This document shows positions 7,649 through 17,785 of a stretch of DNA of 32,097 nucleotides, in pieces. Both the position numbers and the translations under genes were made by a program. The stretch spans positions 1-32,097 of the forward strand of contig JAOPZW010000238.1 of the NCBI GenBank assembly GCA_025963905.1, written 5' to 3'. Source of the DNA: Solirubrobacterales bacterium. GTDB taxonomy: Bacteria > Actinomycetota > Thermoleophilia > Solirubrobacterales > Solirubrobacteraceae. Numbering within the stretch: position 1 is the first letter of the stretch; each line of letters opens with the position of its first letter. Below the pieces are notes generated by a model. The model saw nothing but the letters and a program-made list of their open reading frames with translations. It was not told the origin of the DNA and did no database searches.

Positions 7649-8860
7649 GTGGGCCCGACCCATCGGACCGTCTCCCCGGCGGAGGTGCGCGAGCGCCTCC
7701 GCGCGGGAAGCGAGCTGGCGCTGCTCGACGTCCGCACCCTCGAGGAGCACCGGGCCGGGCACCTGTTGTGGGCGGCGCACGTCGCCCCCGATCAGCTCGA
7801 CCGGGTGCCCGCGCTCGTGCCGCGCAGGGCCACGCCGATCGTCCTCGCCGAGGTGGCCGCCGACCGGGCGGCCACCGTGGCCGGCGAGCTCCACGCCCGG
7901 GGCTACTCGAACGTGTCGGTGCTGGCCGGCGGCAACGCCGGGTGGGTCGCCGACGGCGGCGCGCTGCACGCCAAGCTGTGCGTCCCGAGCAAGGGACTGG
8001 CCGAACAGGCGCGGCGCGTCTACGAGACCCCGGAGGTGTCGGCCGAGGAGCTGGCGGCGCTCCAGGACGGGCCCGCCGGCCCCCCGCTCGTCCTCGACGT
8101 CCGTACGGCGCCGGAGTACGCGCGCGGGACGATCCCGGGTGCGGTGAGCTGCCCGGGCGGAGAGCTGGTGCTCCGCGCCTTCGACCTCGTCGACCCGGAC
8201 CGGCCGGTCGTCGTCACGTGCGCCGGGCGGACACGCGCGATCTTCGGCGCGCAGTCGCTGATCGACGCCGGCCTGCCCAACCCGGTGTCGTTCCTGACCG
8301 GCGGCACGTCGGCGTGGACGGCGAGCGGCCGGGCGCTCGAGGTGGGCGCGCAGCGCCTGGCGCCCGAGCCGGGTCGTGCCGGCGCTGCGCTGGCACGTGA
8401 GGCCGCCGGCCGCCTGGCGGAGCGCTTCGCGCTGCGGATCGCCGACCGCGCCGGCCTCGTCGCGCTCCTGGCCGAGGCGACCGACCACACGACCTATCTC
8501 ATCGACCCGCGCACGCCGGCCCCGCCGACCGCGCACCCGCTGGCCCGCGCCGTCCCGGCCGGTCAGCTCGTGGAGGCCGTCGACGAGTTCCTCGGCGTGC
8601 TCGGCGCCCGGGTGGTGCTGCTCGACGACCCGCCGTTCACGCGCGCCGTCCCGATCGCCCGCTGGCTCGAACAGCTCGGCACCTTCGACGTCATCGTGGC
8701 GGCGGCGTCCGACGCCCCCGACCTGGCCGGCGATCCCGCCGCACCGCCGGTCGCCTTGGCCGGAGCCGAGGACGTCGAGGCCTGGAGCATCGCGCTCCCC
8801 GACCGCCTGGCGAGCGAGCCCGGCGTCGCCTTCCGCCACTTCCCGGCCCTCGTCGCGTGA
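7649..8860 (+). CDS. Three-domain rhodanese-like sulfurtransferase with one active-site cysteine
   Basis: 403 residues from a GTG four bases after the binding-protein stop. Domain 1 (about 9-115) begins LLDVRTLEEHRAGH and ends VLAGGNAGW, but its active-loop position reads LAEVAADRA with no cysteine. Domain 2 (about 127-240) has LDVRTAPEYARGTIPGA, the loop CAGRTRA with Cys191, and FLTGGTSAW, so it should be catalytic. Domain 3 (about 255-400) has the outline LIDPRTP but no catalytic cysteine. Rhodaneses carry sulfane sulfur as a cysteine persulfide. It sits between the binding protein and its permeases, overlapping the permease start (GTGA), and probably handles sulfur released from the imported compound. 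Confidence 0.88.
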   Translation: MGPTHRTVSPAEVRERLRAGSELALLDVRTLEEHRAGHLLWAAHVAPDQLDRVPALVPRRATPIVLAEVAADRAATVAGELHARGYSNVSVLAGGNAGWVADGGALHAKLCVPSKGLAEQARRVYETPEVSAEELAALQDGPAGPPLVLDVRTAPEYARGTIPGAVSCPGGELVLRAFDLVDPDRPVVVTCAGRTRAIFGAQSLIDAGLPNPVSFLTGGTSAWTASGRALEVGAQRLAPEPGRAGAALAREAAGRLAERFALRIADRAGLVALLAEATDHTTYLIDPRTPAPPTAHPLARAVPAGQLVEAVDEFLGVLGARVVLLDDPPFTRAVPIARWLEQLGTFDVIVAAASDAPDLAGDPAAPPVALAGAEDVEAWSIALPDRLASEPGVAFRHFPALVA

Positions 8861-9831
8861 GGACGCGTTCCGACACGCGGCGGGTCGTCCTGCGTCGCGC
8901 GGCGCAGATCCCGTTCGTCCTGCTGGTCGTGTCGGTGCTCGTCTTCTGGCTGGTGGCCGTCGTACCGGGAAACCCCGGTCGCAACGCGCTAAGCCAATAC
9001 GCGAGCGCCGCCCAGGTCGCCGCGTGGAACGCCAGTCACGGCCTGGACGGCTCGACGCTGCATCGCTACTTCAGCTGGCTGGGCGACTTCGTCAGCGGCC
9101 ATTGGGGAACGTCGGTCATGCTCGACACGCCGGTCCTCGGGCTCGTGCTCGGCCGCCTCGTCAACTCCCTGCTGCTCGGGCTGCTGGCCTTCGTGCTGAT
9201 GACGCCGATCGCGGTCGCCGTCGGCTTCTACCAGGCGCACCGCGCCGGCCGGCCAAGCGACCGGGCGCTCACGATCGCGGCGGTGTCCCTCTCGTCGATG
9301 CCCGAGTTCGTCGTCGGCGTGGGGTTGATCATCATCTTCTCGGTCACCATCCGGTGGTTCCCCGTGCACTCGGAGATCGTGGGCGGCACCAGCTGGAGCG
9401 AGCGCCTGCGCGTCATGGTGCTGCCGGCGATCACGGTCGGCGCGGCGAGCGCGGGCTACGTCGCGCGCATGGTGCGCGCGGGCGTGATCGAGACGCTCGC
9501 CTCGGCCTCCTATCGCACCGCCGTGCTCAAGGGCCTGCCGCGCGGGCGGATCCTGCTCCGCCACGTGGCTCGCAACTCGCTGCTGCCGACGGTCGCTGTG
9601 CTCGGCACCCAGCTGGCCGCGATGCTCGGCGGGGTGGTCGTCGTCGAGACGCTGTTCAACTACCCCGGGATCGGCCAGCTGATCCTCGACGCCGTCCTCA
9701 AGAAGGACATCTTCGTCCTGGAGGCGGCGACCCTGGTGATCGCCATCGTCTCGATCGTCGTCCTCCTGGCCACCGACCTCGGGTACCTGGCCCTCGACCC
9801 GCGCGTGCGGCTGCGCGCCGAGCCGGCATGA
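8857..9831 (+). CDS. ABC transporter permease, DppB/OppB/NikB type
   Basis: 324 residues from GTG 8857, overlapping the rhodanese stop. The first membrane helix is [19 protein letters not shown] (about 17-37), followed by the PGNPGR loop typical of the B subunit. Further hydrophobic segments lie near residues 107-125, 150-168, 185-205, 250-270 and 290-310. The cytoplasmic coupling (EAA-like) segment [19 protein letters not shown] begins near residue 211. Partner of the C-type permease immediately downstream. Length and order match Dpp/Nik systems. Confidence 0.9.
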   Translation: MRTRSDTRRVVLRRAAQIPFVLLVVSVLVFWLVAVVPGNPGRNALSQYASAAQVAAWNASHGLDGSTLHRYFSWLGDFVSGHWGTSVMLDTPVLGLVLGRLVNSLLLGLLAFVLMTPIAVAVGFYQAHRAGRPSDRALTIAAVSLSSMPEFVVGVGLIIIFSVTIRWFPVHSEIVGGTSWSERLRVMVLPAITVGAASAGYVARMVRAGVIETLASASYRTAVLKGLPRGRILLRHVARNSLLPTVAVLGTQLAAMLGGVVVVETLFNYPGIGQLILDAVLKKDIFVLEAATLVIAIVSIVVLLATDLGYLALDPRVRLRAEPA

Positions 9832-10748
9832 GCTCGACCGCCGCCGAGGGCACGCTGCCGCTCCCCGCCGACGGCTCGGCGCGGTCGCGCGTCTCGTCCG
9901 ACGGCGCGCTGCTGGACCTCCGCGCTGTGCCGCCGGCGCGCCACGCGTGGCGGACGCTGCTGCGCCGCCCGACGTTCCTGGTCGGCGCGGGCTTCGTGGT
10001 CTTCTGGGTCGCCGCGGCCGTCCTGTGGAAGCCGCTGGGCTTCGACCCGCTCGGCCCGACGGGCCTGCCGCTGGAGGGCCCGAGCGGCGCGCACCCCTTC
10101 GGCACCGACAACCTCGGGCGCGACATGTTCGCGCGCGTCCTCGCCGGGGCGCAGCCGACGCTGGAGGTCGCGCCGCTGGCCACGCTCGTCGCGACCGCGT
10201 TCGGCACCGCGCTCGGGCTGGTCGCCGGCTACTTCCGGGGCGTCGTCGACGACGTGCTGATGCGGTCGTTCGACGTGCTGTACGCCTTCCCGCAGATCAT
10301 CTCGGTGTTGTTGGTGGCCTCGGCGTTCGGCCACTCGCTGCTGACGCTGGTGATCGCCATCGCGATCTTCTTCACGCCGATCATCGCGCGCACGGTGCGG
10401 TCGGCCGTGCTGGTGGAGACCAACCACCAGTACGTCGAGGCCGCACGGCTGCAAGGGGAGCGGCCCACCTGGATCCTCGCCCGCGAGATCCTGCCCAACA
10501 TCCTGCCGGTGGTCGTCGTCGAGGCGACGATCCGCCTGGCCTACGCCATCTTCGTCTCCGCGGGGCTCTCCTTCCTCGGCCTCGGCGCCCAGCCCCCGTC
10601 GCCCGACTGGGGACTGGTCGTCAGCCAGAACCGCATCTTCGTGCAGAACGCCTGGTGGTGCGCGGCGTTCCCCGCGCTGGGCATCGCGACGCTGGTCGTC
10701 TCGGTCAACCTCATCGCCGACAACCTGCGGGACGTGACGTCGCGATGA
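9828..10748 (+). CDS. ABC transporter permease, DppC/OppC/NikC type
   Basis: 306 residues, start by ATGA overlap. There is a roughly 45-residue hydrophilic N-terminus, then a first membrane helix ([18 protein letters not shown], about 49-67). The C-subunit hallmark [20 protein letters not shown] follows near residue 88. The EAA-type coupling segment [20 protein letters not shown] lies near 202-221, and [19 protein letters not shown] closes the permease domain. Forms the membrane channel with the DppB-type subunit. Confidence 0.91.
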   Translation: MSSTAAEGTLPLPADGSARSRVSSDGALLDLRAVPPARHAWRTLLRRPTFLVGAGFVVFWVAAAVLWKPLGFDPLGPTGLPLEGPSGAHPFGTDNLGRDMFARVLAGAQPTLEVAPLATLVATAFGTALGLVAGYFRGVVDDVLMRSFDVLYAFPQIISVLLVASAFGHSLLTLVIAIAIFFTPIIARTVRSAVLVETNHQYVEAARLQGERPTWILAREILPNILPVVVVEATIRLAYAIFVSAGLSFLGLGAQPPSPDWGLVVSQNRIFVQNAWWCAAFPALGIATLVVSVNLIADNLRDVTSR

Positions 10749-12694
10749 CGCCGGCGCTGCAGGTCGAGGACCTGTCGATCTCGTACGCCGCCTCGGGCCC
10801 GGTGGTCAAAGGGCTGAGCTTCGCCATCGCGCCGGGCGAGTCCTACGGGTTGGTGGGCGAGTCGGGCTGCGGCAAGACGACCGTCGCGATGGCCGTCGCG
10901 CGCTATCTGCCGGCGGCCGGCCGGATCACCGACGGGCGCTTGACCGTCGCGGGCCGCGACGTGTACGACCTGGACCGCGAGGAGTTGCGCACGCTGCGCT
11001 CCAGCGCAATGGCCATGGTCTACCAGGAGCCCGGACGCGCGCTGAACCCGACGATGCGCGTCGGGCGCCAGATCGGCGAGGTCTTCGAGCTGGCCGGCCT
11101 GAACGGCGATGTGGTGCGCGCCGAGGTCGAGCGCACGCTGCGCCGGGTGGGCTTCCACGAGCCGGCGGGCGTCGCGGTCCGGTATCCGCACGAGCTCTCC
11201 GGCGGCCAGCAGCAGCGCGTCGTCATCGCGATGGCGCTGGCCGTCCGCCCGGCGCTGCTGATCCTCGACGAGCCGACCACCGGCCTCGACGCCCGCGTCC
11301 AGGCCGGCGTGCTGGCGCTGATCGACGAGCTGCGCGGCGAGCTCGACGCCGGCGTGCTGCTCATCAGCCACAACCTGCCGCTGATCGCGGCGCACTGCGA
11401 TCGCGTCGGGATCCTCTATGCCGGCGAGCTGGTCGAGGAGGGCGACGCGCGCGAGGTCGTCGCCCAGCCGACCCATCCGTACACGCAGGGCCTGGTCCGG
11501 TCGCTGCCGTCCATCGACGAGTCGAAGGGGCTGCGCCGGCTGGAGTCCATTCCCGGATCGGTCGCCTCGGCGGCGGCGGTGCAGACCGGCTGCACCTTCG
11601 CGCCGCGCTGCGAGCTGGCGACCGAGCGCTGCCGCCAGGTGGCGCCGGAGCTTCTGCCGTTCTCGCCCGAGGGGGGCCAGGTCCGCGCGGTGAGCTGCCA
11701 CCGCGCCGGGTCGGCCCTGCCTGCTGCGCGCCCGCTGGCGCCCTCGCTCCACGAGGTCTCGCCGGATGGCGACCCGCTGCTGCGCGTCCAGGGCCTGACC
11801 AAGCGCTATGGGCCGGTCACCGCGGCGAGCGCCGTCGACCTCGACATCCGGCCCGGCGAGGTGCTCGGTCTGGTCGGCGAGTCGGGCAGCGGCAAGACCA
11901 CGCTCGGCCGCTGCATCGCCGGCCTCACCTCATACGAGGGCGAGATCGCGTTCACCGGGGCCGGCGCGGTGCAGATGGTCTTCCAGAGCCCCGATGCGTC
12001 GCTCAACCCGCGGCGCACGGTGCGGGCCGTGCTCGGGCGCGCGATCAAGCAGCTCGGCGGCGACACCTCCGTCGAGGCGCTGGCCGCGCAGGTGGGCCTC
12101 GGCGAGGCGCTGCTGGACCGGCTGCCCCGCGAGCTCTCGGGCGGGCAGAAGCAGCGCGTCGCGATCGCGCGCGCCTTCGCCGGGCCGGTCTCGCTGGTCG
12201 TCTGCGACGAGCCGGTGTCGGCCCTCGACGTCTCCGTCCAGGCCAAGATCCTGGACCTGCTGCACGACCTCCAGGTCGACCGTGGCGTCTCCTACCTGTT
12301 CGTCTCGCACGACCTTGCGGTCATCCGGCGCCTCGCCGACCGGATCGGCGTGATGTACCGCGGCGAGCTCGTCGAGATCGGCGCCGCCGACGACGTCTTC
12401 GCCGGTCCCCGCCACCCGTATACCGAGGCGATCCTGCGCGCCTCGATCGACGACCCGCGCGCCGGCCGTGGCAGCACCGCCGACGAGGCGCCCTCCGCCG
12501 CGCCGGCCGAGGAGATCGCGCCCGACCCGGTCGGCTGCGCGTTCGCCGGCTCGTGCCCGCAGGCCATCGCGGGCGTCTGCGCCGTGCAGGCGCCGCCCTG
12601 GCGCGAGCCGGCCGTCGGCCACACGATCCGCTGCCACCTGCCCGTCCCCGAGCTCCCCATCCGTTCGACCCCATCCCCACGAGGCCCAGCATGA
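10745..12694 (+). CDS. Fused DppD-DppF dual ABC ATPase
   Basis: 649 residues, start by ATGA overlap, two complete nucleotide-binding domains in one chain. Domain 1: Walker A GESGCGKT (38-45), signature LSGGQQQRV (from 151), Walker [13 protein letters not shown], switch ISHN, and a cysteine-rich oligopeptide-transporter tail [16 protein letters not shown] near 281. Domain 2: Walker A GESGSGKT (378-385), LSGGQKQRV near 464, [16 protein letters not shown], and a second cysteine-rich tail [16 protein letters not shown] near 597. Both ATP sites look competent. DppD/DppF tails can carry an Fe-S cluster in some systems. Powers the importer formed with the preceding genes. Confidence 0.93.
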   Translation: MTPALQVEDLSISYAASGPVVKGLSFAIAPGESYGLVGESGCGKTTVAMAVARYLPAAGRITDGRLTVAGRDVYDLDREELRTLRSSAMAMVYQEPGRALNPTMRVGRQIGEVFELAGLNGDVVRAEVERTLRRVGFHEPAGVAVRYPHELSGGQQQRVVIAMALAVRPALLILDEPTTGLDARVQAGVLALIDELRGELDAGVLLISHNLPLIAAHCDRVGILYAGELVEEGDAREVVAQPTHPYTQGLVRSLPSIDESKGLRRLESIPGSVASAAAVQTGCTFAPRCELATERCRQVAPELLPFSPEGGQVRAVSCHRAGSALPAARPLAPSLHEVSPDGDPLLRVQGLTKRYGPVTAASAVDLDIRPGEVLGLVGESGSGKTTLGRCIAGLTSYEGEIAFTGAGAVQMVFQSPDASLNPRRTVRAVLGRAIKQLGGDTSVEALAAQVGLGEALLDRLPRELSGGQKQRVAIARAFAGPVSLVVCDEPVSALDVSVQAKILDLLHDLQVDRGVSYLFVSHDLAVIRRLADRIGVMYRGELVEIGAADDVFAGPRHPYTEAILRASIDDPRAGRGSTADEAPSAAPAEEIAPDPVGCAFAGSCPQAIAGVCAVQAPPWREPAVGHTIRCHLPVPELPIRSTPSPRGPA

Positions 12695-13812
12695 GCATCG
12701 AGCTCCGTTCCTGGATCAACCCCCAGCCCTACGCGTTCGGCCTGTCGACCAGCGGCATCGACCGTCAGGCCGAGTACTTCAGCGCCGACCAGCCCGTCGT
12801 CTCCGTCGATCCGGTGCACATCGCCGCCGAGGCGCGCGAGTACGAGGCCAGCGGCTACGACTCGTCGATCATCCCGCAGAGCGCGTCGTGGCCCGACGTC
12901 TTCACGGTGGCCACGTGGGCACTCGCACACTCGCAGCGCCTGAAGCTGATCGCGGCCCACCGTCCCGGCGTGACGGCGCCGGCCGCCGCGGCCCGGGCGC
13001 TGGCCACCGTCGATCGCCTCTCGGGCGGTCGCGCGAGCGTCCACATCATCATGGGCCACCACGATCGCCAGGCTGACGGCGACCTGCTCGACCAGTCCTC
13101 GGTCTACGCGCGGGCGGGCGAGTACCTCGAGATCTTCAACCGCACGCTCGTCGAGCCCGAGCCCTTCGACTTCAAGGGCGACTTCTACGAGGTGCGCGGG
13201 GCATGGTCGGGCATCCGTCCCGTCCAGGCGCCGCGCCCCGTGCTCTCGCTGCCCGTCGGCTCGCCTCAGTCGATCGAGCTCGCCGCGCGCCATGCCGACG
13301 TCTTCGCCATCCGCGGCCAGACCCTCGACGAGGCCCGCGACCTGCTGGAGACGGTGCGAACCGCCGCCGACCGCCAAGGCCGTGAGCTGAAGGGCTGGGG
13401 CAACTTCAACGTCATCGTCGGTACCACCGACGACGAGGCCTGGGCGCGCGCCCGAGCGATCGAGACCGCCGCGCGAGCACTGGCCGAGCACCGAGCGCGC
13501 ACGCGGCCGCCATGGCGGCCCGACTTCAACGACGGGCGGCCTAAGCCCTATCCCGACGGCCCCGACGTCCGCGACCGCGCGCTGTTCGTGGGGCTGTCGC
13601 GACTGACCGGGACCGAGGTCGCGTTCGTGGGCTCCCCGACGACCGTCGCCGACGCGGTCCTCGAGTACCACGACCTCGGGATCGAGATCTTCACCCTGGG
13701 CAGCCACGTCACCAACCCGGTCGAGGAGGAGGCGCGGCGTGAGCTGCTGCGCCTGCTGCACGCCGCCGGTGCGGCACGGGAGCAGATCGCCGCCGTCGGG
13801 GGGGCGCACTGA
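12691..13812 (+). CDS. FMN-dependent alkanesulfonate-type monooxygenase (SsuD/MsuD/SfnG-like luciferase family)
   Basis: 373 residues, start by ATGA overlap. TIM-barrel luciferase-like monooxygenase of the SsuD branch. Visible marks are [60 protein letters not shown], and [33 protein letters not shown]. SsuD, MsuD and SfnG use FMNH2 and O2 to break C-S bonds of alkanesulfonates, methanesulfonate or dimethylsulfone, giving sulfite or sulfinate. Reduced FMN would come from the reductases at 651-1169 and 2218-2733. The stop overlaps the next start (TGATG). Exact substrate is not assigned. Confidence 0.88.
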   Translation: MSIELRSWINPQPYAFGLSTSGIDRQAEYFSADQPVVSVDPVHIAAEAREYEASGYDSSIIPQSASWPDVFTVATWALAHSQRLKLIAAHRPGVTAPAAAARALATVDRLSGGRASVHIIMGHHDRQADGDLLDQSSVYARAGEYLEIFNRTLVEPEPFDFKGDFYEVRGAWSGIRPVQAPRPVLSLPVGSPQSIELAARHADVFAIRGQTLDEARDLLETVRTAADRQGRELKGWGNFNVIVGTTDDEAWARARAIETAARALAEHRARTRPPWRPDFNDGRPKPYPDGPDVRDRALFVGLSRLTGTEVAFVGSPTTVADAVLEYHDLGIEIFTLGSHVTNPVEEEARRELLRLLHAAGAAREQIAAVGGAH

Positions 13813-15140
13813 TGCCTCCGCCCCCGCTGCACTTCAACGCCTTCATCTGGCCCAACGGCTACCACGAGTCGGGCTGGCGGGTCGTCCCGGACGAGGCGCG
13901 CGGCGTGCTCGGCCTGCCGTACTACGCCGGGATCGCCCGGACCGCGGAGCGCGGCCTGCTCGACTCGGTGTTCCTGGCCGACAACATCGCAATCCCCGAG
14001 TACCGGGTCGAGCATCTGCCGCAGACGCAGTTCGACCCGATCTTGGTCCTCTCCGCCCTGGCCGGCCTCACCGAGCGGATCGGCCTGATCGGTACCGGGT
14101 CCACGACCTACAGCGCGCCGTGGGACCTGGCGCGGCGCTTCGCGACGCTCGACCACCTCAGCGCCGGGCGCGCGGGATGGAACATCGTCACGACCGGGTC
14201 GCCGCTCACTGCTGCGAACTTCGGCCTCACCGAGCACCCATCGCACGCAGACCGATACGCGCGTGCACACGAGTTCGTCGACGTGGTCCAGCGAGTCTGG
14301 GACGGATGGGAGGACGACGCCGTCGTCGGCGACAAGGCGGGGGCGTGGGCCGACCGCTCCAAGATCCACGCGCCGAGGTTCCACGGTGAGCACTACGACG
14401 TGGAGGGCATCCTCCCGTTTCCGCGCTCCCCCCAGGGCCACCCCGTGCTGGTGCAGGCCGGCCAGTCGCCGGCGGGGATCGCGCTGGCCGCGCGCTATGC
14501 CGAGCTCGTGTTCTCCGGGCCGCCGTCGCTGGAGGCGGCCGTGGAGTTCCGCCGCAAGCTGCACGCGCAGGCGATCGCCGGGGGCCGCTCGGCCGATCAG
14601 CTCAAGGTGCTGCCGGCGCTCACGTTCACGCTTGCGAGCACGGAGGCCGAGGCCAAGGACAAGTCCCAGCGCCTCGAGGACCTCGCCAGCCCCGAGTTCC
14701 GCTGGCAGAACCTGCTGTACGTGACGGGCCATGACCCGGACGACTTCGATCCCGACGTGCCCTTCCCACAGGAGCTCCTCGACGGCCCCGCGCCGACGAG
14801 CGGCGGCGAGCGGCTGTACGCCGCGGCGCGCGAGCGGCGGATCCCGCTCCGCGAGCTGGCGCAGGACCTGATCGGCGGCGCCTCGCAGATCCCGTTCGCC
14901 GGCACACCCGAGCAGCTGGCGGACTACATCCTCGCGTGGCACGACGCCGGCGCGATCGATGGGTTCACGCTCATGGGGACCACGCTGCCCTACGAGCTGG
15001 AGACGTTCGTCGACCACGTCGTGCCGATCCTCCAGGCGCGCGGGCGGTTCCGCACCGGGTACGAGGGCGCAACGCTGCGTGACCACCTCGGCCTGAACCG
15101 CCCGGCCGGGCACCAGACCGGGGTGGCGAGCCGTGCCTGA
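13812..15140 (+). CDS. FMN-dependent monooxygenase, NtaA/SnaA/DszA family (copy 1 of 3)
   Basis: 442 residues. Hallmarks: NAFIWPNGYHESGWR at the N-terminus, LIGTGSTTYSAPWDLARRFATLDHLSAGRAGWNIVTT, YARAHEFVDVVQRVWDGWEDDAV, GILPFPRSPQGHPVLVQAG, and a C-terminal ETFVDHVVPILQARG. Family members include DszA (dibenzothiophene sulfone), SnaA, NtaA (nitrilotriacetate) and DmoA (dimethylsulfide), all FMNH2-dependent. The sulfur setting favours C-S cleavage. Translational overlap on both sides. The three copies share the same length and architecture, indicating local duplication followed by divergence. Confidence 0.9.
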   Translation: MPPPPLHFNAFIWPNGYHESGWRVVPDEARGVLGLPYYAGIARTAERGLLDSVFLADNIAIPEYRVEHLPQTQFDPILVLSALAGLTERIGLIGTGSTTYSAPWDLARRFATLDHLSAGRAGWNIVTTGSPLTAANFGLTEHPSHADRYARAHEFVDVVQRVWDGWEDDAVVGDKAGAWADRSKIHAPRFHGEHYDVEGILPFPRSPQGHPVLVQAGQSPAGIALAARYAELVFSGPPSLEAAVEFRRKLHAQAIAGGRSADQLKVLPALTFTLASTEAEAKDKSQRLEDLASPEFRWQNLLYVTGHDPDDFDPDVPFPQELLDGPAPTSGGERLYAAARERRIPLRELAQDLIGGASQIPFAGTPEQLADYILAWHDAGAIDGFTLMGTTLPYELETFVDHVVPILQARGRFRTGYEGATLRDHLGLNRPAGHQTGVASRA

Positions 15141-16460
15141 GCGCCAGTTGCACTTCAACGTCCTGGTGATGGACTCGGGCTATCACGAGTCGGCCTGGCG
15201 GGTGCTCGAGGCCGACCCGCGTGCGGTGCTCGGCCTCGGCCACTACGCCGCGATCGCGCGGATCGCCGAGCGCGGTCTGCTCGATTCGCTGTTCTTCGCC
15301 GACTACCCGGGACTGGCGGAGTTCCGCGTGGAGTTCATGCCCCAGCCGCACTTCGACCCGATCGACCTGGTGTCGGCGCTCGCGCCGCTCACCACCCACA
15401 TCGGGCTGATCGCCACGGGCTCGACCACCTACAGCGCACCGTGGGACCTCGCGCGGCGCTTCGCCTCGCTGGACTTCCTCAGCAAGGGCCGCGCGGGGTG
15501 GAACGTCGTGACGACGGCGACCGCCGTCGCCGCCGCCAACTTCGGCACGGCGGCCCACCCTGACCCGGCCGCGCGCTACGCGCGGGCCGACGAGTACGTC
15601 GACGTCGTGCAGCGGGTGTGGGACGGATGGGAGGACGAGGCGCTCGTCGCCTCACGCGAGAGCGGCGTCTGGGCCGACCGCAGCCGCCTGCACCCGCCCG
15701 GGTTCCACGGCGAGCACTTCGACGTCGCGGGGATCCTGCCGTTCCCGCGCTCGCCGCAGGGGCATCCGATCCTGGCCCAGGCGGGCTCGTCGCCGGCCGG
15801 CATCGCGCTGGCCGCCAAATACGCCGATGTCGTCTTCACCGCGCAGCCGAATGTCGACGAGGGCGTCTCGTTTCGCCGCGAGCTGCGCGCTCAGGTCTCC
15901 GCCTCCGGCCGCTCGCCCGACGCGCTCCACGTCCGCCCGGCATCGCGTTCGTCCTGGGATCGACGGAGGCCGAGGCGCAGGAACGCCGGGACGAGCTCGA
16001 AGGGCTGGCGAGCTCCGAGTTCCGGTGGCGCAACCTCCTGCACCTGTCGGGGCTGAACCCTGACGGCTTCGAGCCCGACGCGCCGCTGCCCGCGGAGCTG
16101 CTCGCGGGGCAGGCGCCGACGAGCACCGGCGAGCGCGTCTTCGCCATCGCCCGCGCCGAGGGCATCGCGCTCCGCCAGATCGCCGATCGCTTCGCGGTCC
16201 TGCCCGGCCAGCACGAGTTCACCGGCACCCCCGAGCAATTCGCCGACGCCATCGCGGAGTGGTGGCACGCCGGCGCCGCCGACGGCTTCACGCTGCTGCC
16301 GACCACGCTGCCGCGCGAGCTGGAGACGTTCGTCGACCACGTGATCCCCATCCTCCAGCGGCGCGGACTGTTCCGCACCGAGTACGCCGGCACGACGCTG
16401 CGCGAGCACTACGGCAGCCCTCGACCCGCGAACCGCAACACGGTGGCCGCGCATGCCTGA
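15133..16460 (+). CDS. FMN-dependent monooxygenase, NtaA/SnaA/DszA family (copy 2 of 3), one-base frameshift
   Basis: Starts at GTG 15133 inside the end of copy 1. Reads NVLVMDSGYHESAWR, LIATGSTTYSAPWDLARRF and the rest of the family pattern until about 15936-15940, where CCCGG appears to lack one base. The frame then ends at 16056, while the next frame continues seamlessly as GIAFVLGSTEAEAQE through ETFVDHVIPILQRRG to a stop at 16460. Adding one base gives 442 residues, exactly the length of copies 1 and 3, and residues on both sides are conserved. I treat it as one gene; error in the sequence is at least as likely as real inactivation. It overlaps the start of copy 3 (ATG 16453). Confidence 0.82.
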
Positions 16461-17781
16461 TCGCCCCGTCCACCTCAACACCTTCATCTCCGCCTCGGGC
16501 TACCACGAGGCGGCCTGGCGCGTCCAGGACAACGACCCGAAGGCCGTCCTCGCCGTCGATCACTCCGTGCACGTCGCGCGCGTCGCCGAGCGCGGGACGT
16601 TCGACTCGGTGTTCTTGGCCGATAGCCCGGGTGTCGACGAGTTCCGCACGCAGTTCCTGCCGCAGGCGGCCTTCGACCCGATCCAGGTGATCGCCGCGGT
16701 CGGGGCGGTGACCGAGCGCGTCGGCCTGATCGCCACCGCGTCGACGACCTACGGCGCGCCGTGGGACCTCGCCCGCCGCTTCGCCTCGCTGGACTTCCTC
16801 AGCGGCGGCCGCGCGGGCTGGAACATCGTCACGACGCGGATCCCGGGCGTGTCCGCCAACTACGGCCACCTCCACCACCCGGCTCACGCCGACCGCTACG
16901 CGCGGGCGACCGAGTTCGTCGAGGTCGTCCAGCGCGTCTGGGACGGCTGGGCCGACGACGCGGTCGTGGCCGACAAGGCCGCCGGTGTCTGGGCCGATCG
17001 CTCCAAGCTCCGCGCTCCCGACCATCACGGCGAACGCTTCGACGTCGCCGGCGTGCTGGGCTTCCCGCGCGCGCCGCAGGGCCATCCCGTGCTCGTCCAG
17101 GCCGGCTCGTCGCCTGCCGGGATCGACCTCGCCGCGCGCTTCGCCGAGCTCGTGTTCATCGGCCAGCCGAGCGTCGACGAGGCGGTCGCGTTCCGTCGGC
17201 GCGTGCACGACCGCGCCGCGTTCTACGGCCGTCCCGCGGACGCAGTGCGGATCCTCCCGGCACTGCCGTTCATCCTGGGGTCGACCGAGGCCGAGGCGCA
17301 GGGTCGGCGCGCGGCGCTGGAGGCCACCTCCAGCTCGGAGTTCCGCTGGATCAACCTCGCGGCGATGACCGAGATCGGCGTCGACGAGCTCGATCCCGAC
17401 GAGCCGCTGCCGGCGCGGCTGCTCGACGAGGGCCCGCGCACGTCGATCGCCAAGACGGTCTATGACATCGCCCGCCGCGAGCGCTCGACGACGTTCCGCG
17501 AGCTGGGCCTGCGGTTCGCCGTCCGGCCGGGCGCGCTGGACTTCACGGGCACGCCGGAGCAGCTCGCCGACCTCATCGAGACCTGGTGGCGTGCGGGCGC
17601 GGCCGACGGCTTCACGCTCATGCCGATGGTCCTGCCACGCGAGCTGGAGGACTTCGTCGACCACGTCGTGCCGATCCTGCGCCGCCGGGGCGTCGCCCGT
17701 ACCGAGTACGCGGGCACCACGCTACGCGACCATTACGGCCTCGCCCGGCCGGCCCGGGCGCCCCTCCGGCACGCCGCCTAG
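16453..17781 (+). CDS. FMN-dependent monooxygenase, NtaA/SnaA/DszA family (copy 3 of 3)
   Basis: 442 residues, overlapping copy 2 by 8 bases. Hallmarks as in its sisters: NTFISASGYHEAAWR, LIATASTTYGAPWDLARRFASLDFLSGGRAGWNIVTT, YARATEFVEVVQRVWDGWADDAV, and EDFVDHVVPILRRRG. It differs most in the N-terminal lid (AVLAVDHSVHVARVAERG) and in the insertion after the barrel (TTSIAKTVYDIARRERSTT). Substrate specificity may thus differ from copies 1 and 2. A five-base gap leads to the ABC exporter genes, keeping them in the same transcription unit. Confidence 0.9.
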   Translation: MPDRPVHLNTFISASGYHEAAWRVQDNDPKAVLAVDHSVHVARVAERGTFDSVFLADSPGVDEFRTQFLPQAAFDPIQVIAAVGAVTERVGLIATASTTYGAPWDLARRFASLDFLSGGRAGWNIVTTRIPGVSANYGHLHHPAHADRYARATEFVEVVQRVWDGWADDAVVADKAAGVWADRSKLRAPDHHGERFDVAGVLGFPRAPQGHPVLVQAGSSPAGIDLAARFAELVFIGQPSVDEAVAFRRRVHDRAAFYGRPADAVRILPALPFILGSTEAEAQGRRAALEATSSSEFRWINLAAMTEIGVDELDPDEPLPARLLDEGPRTSIAKTVYDIARRERSTTFRELGLRFAVRPGALDFTGTPEQLADLIETWWRAGAADGFTLMPMVLPRELEDFVDHVVPILRRRGVARTEYAGTTLRDHYGLARPARAPLRHAA

Positions 17782-17785
17782 CAGC

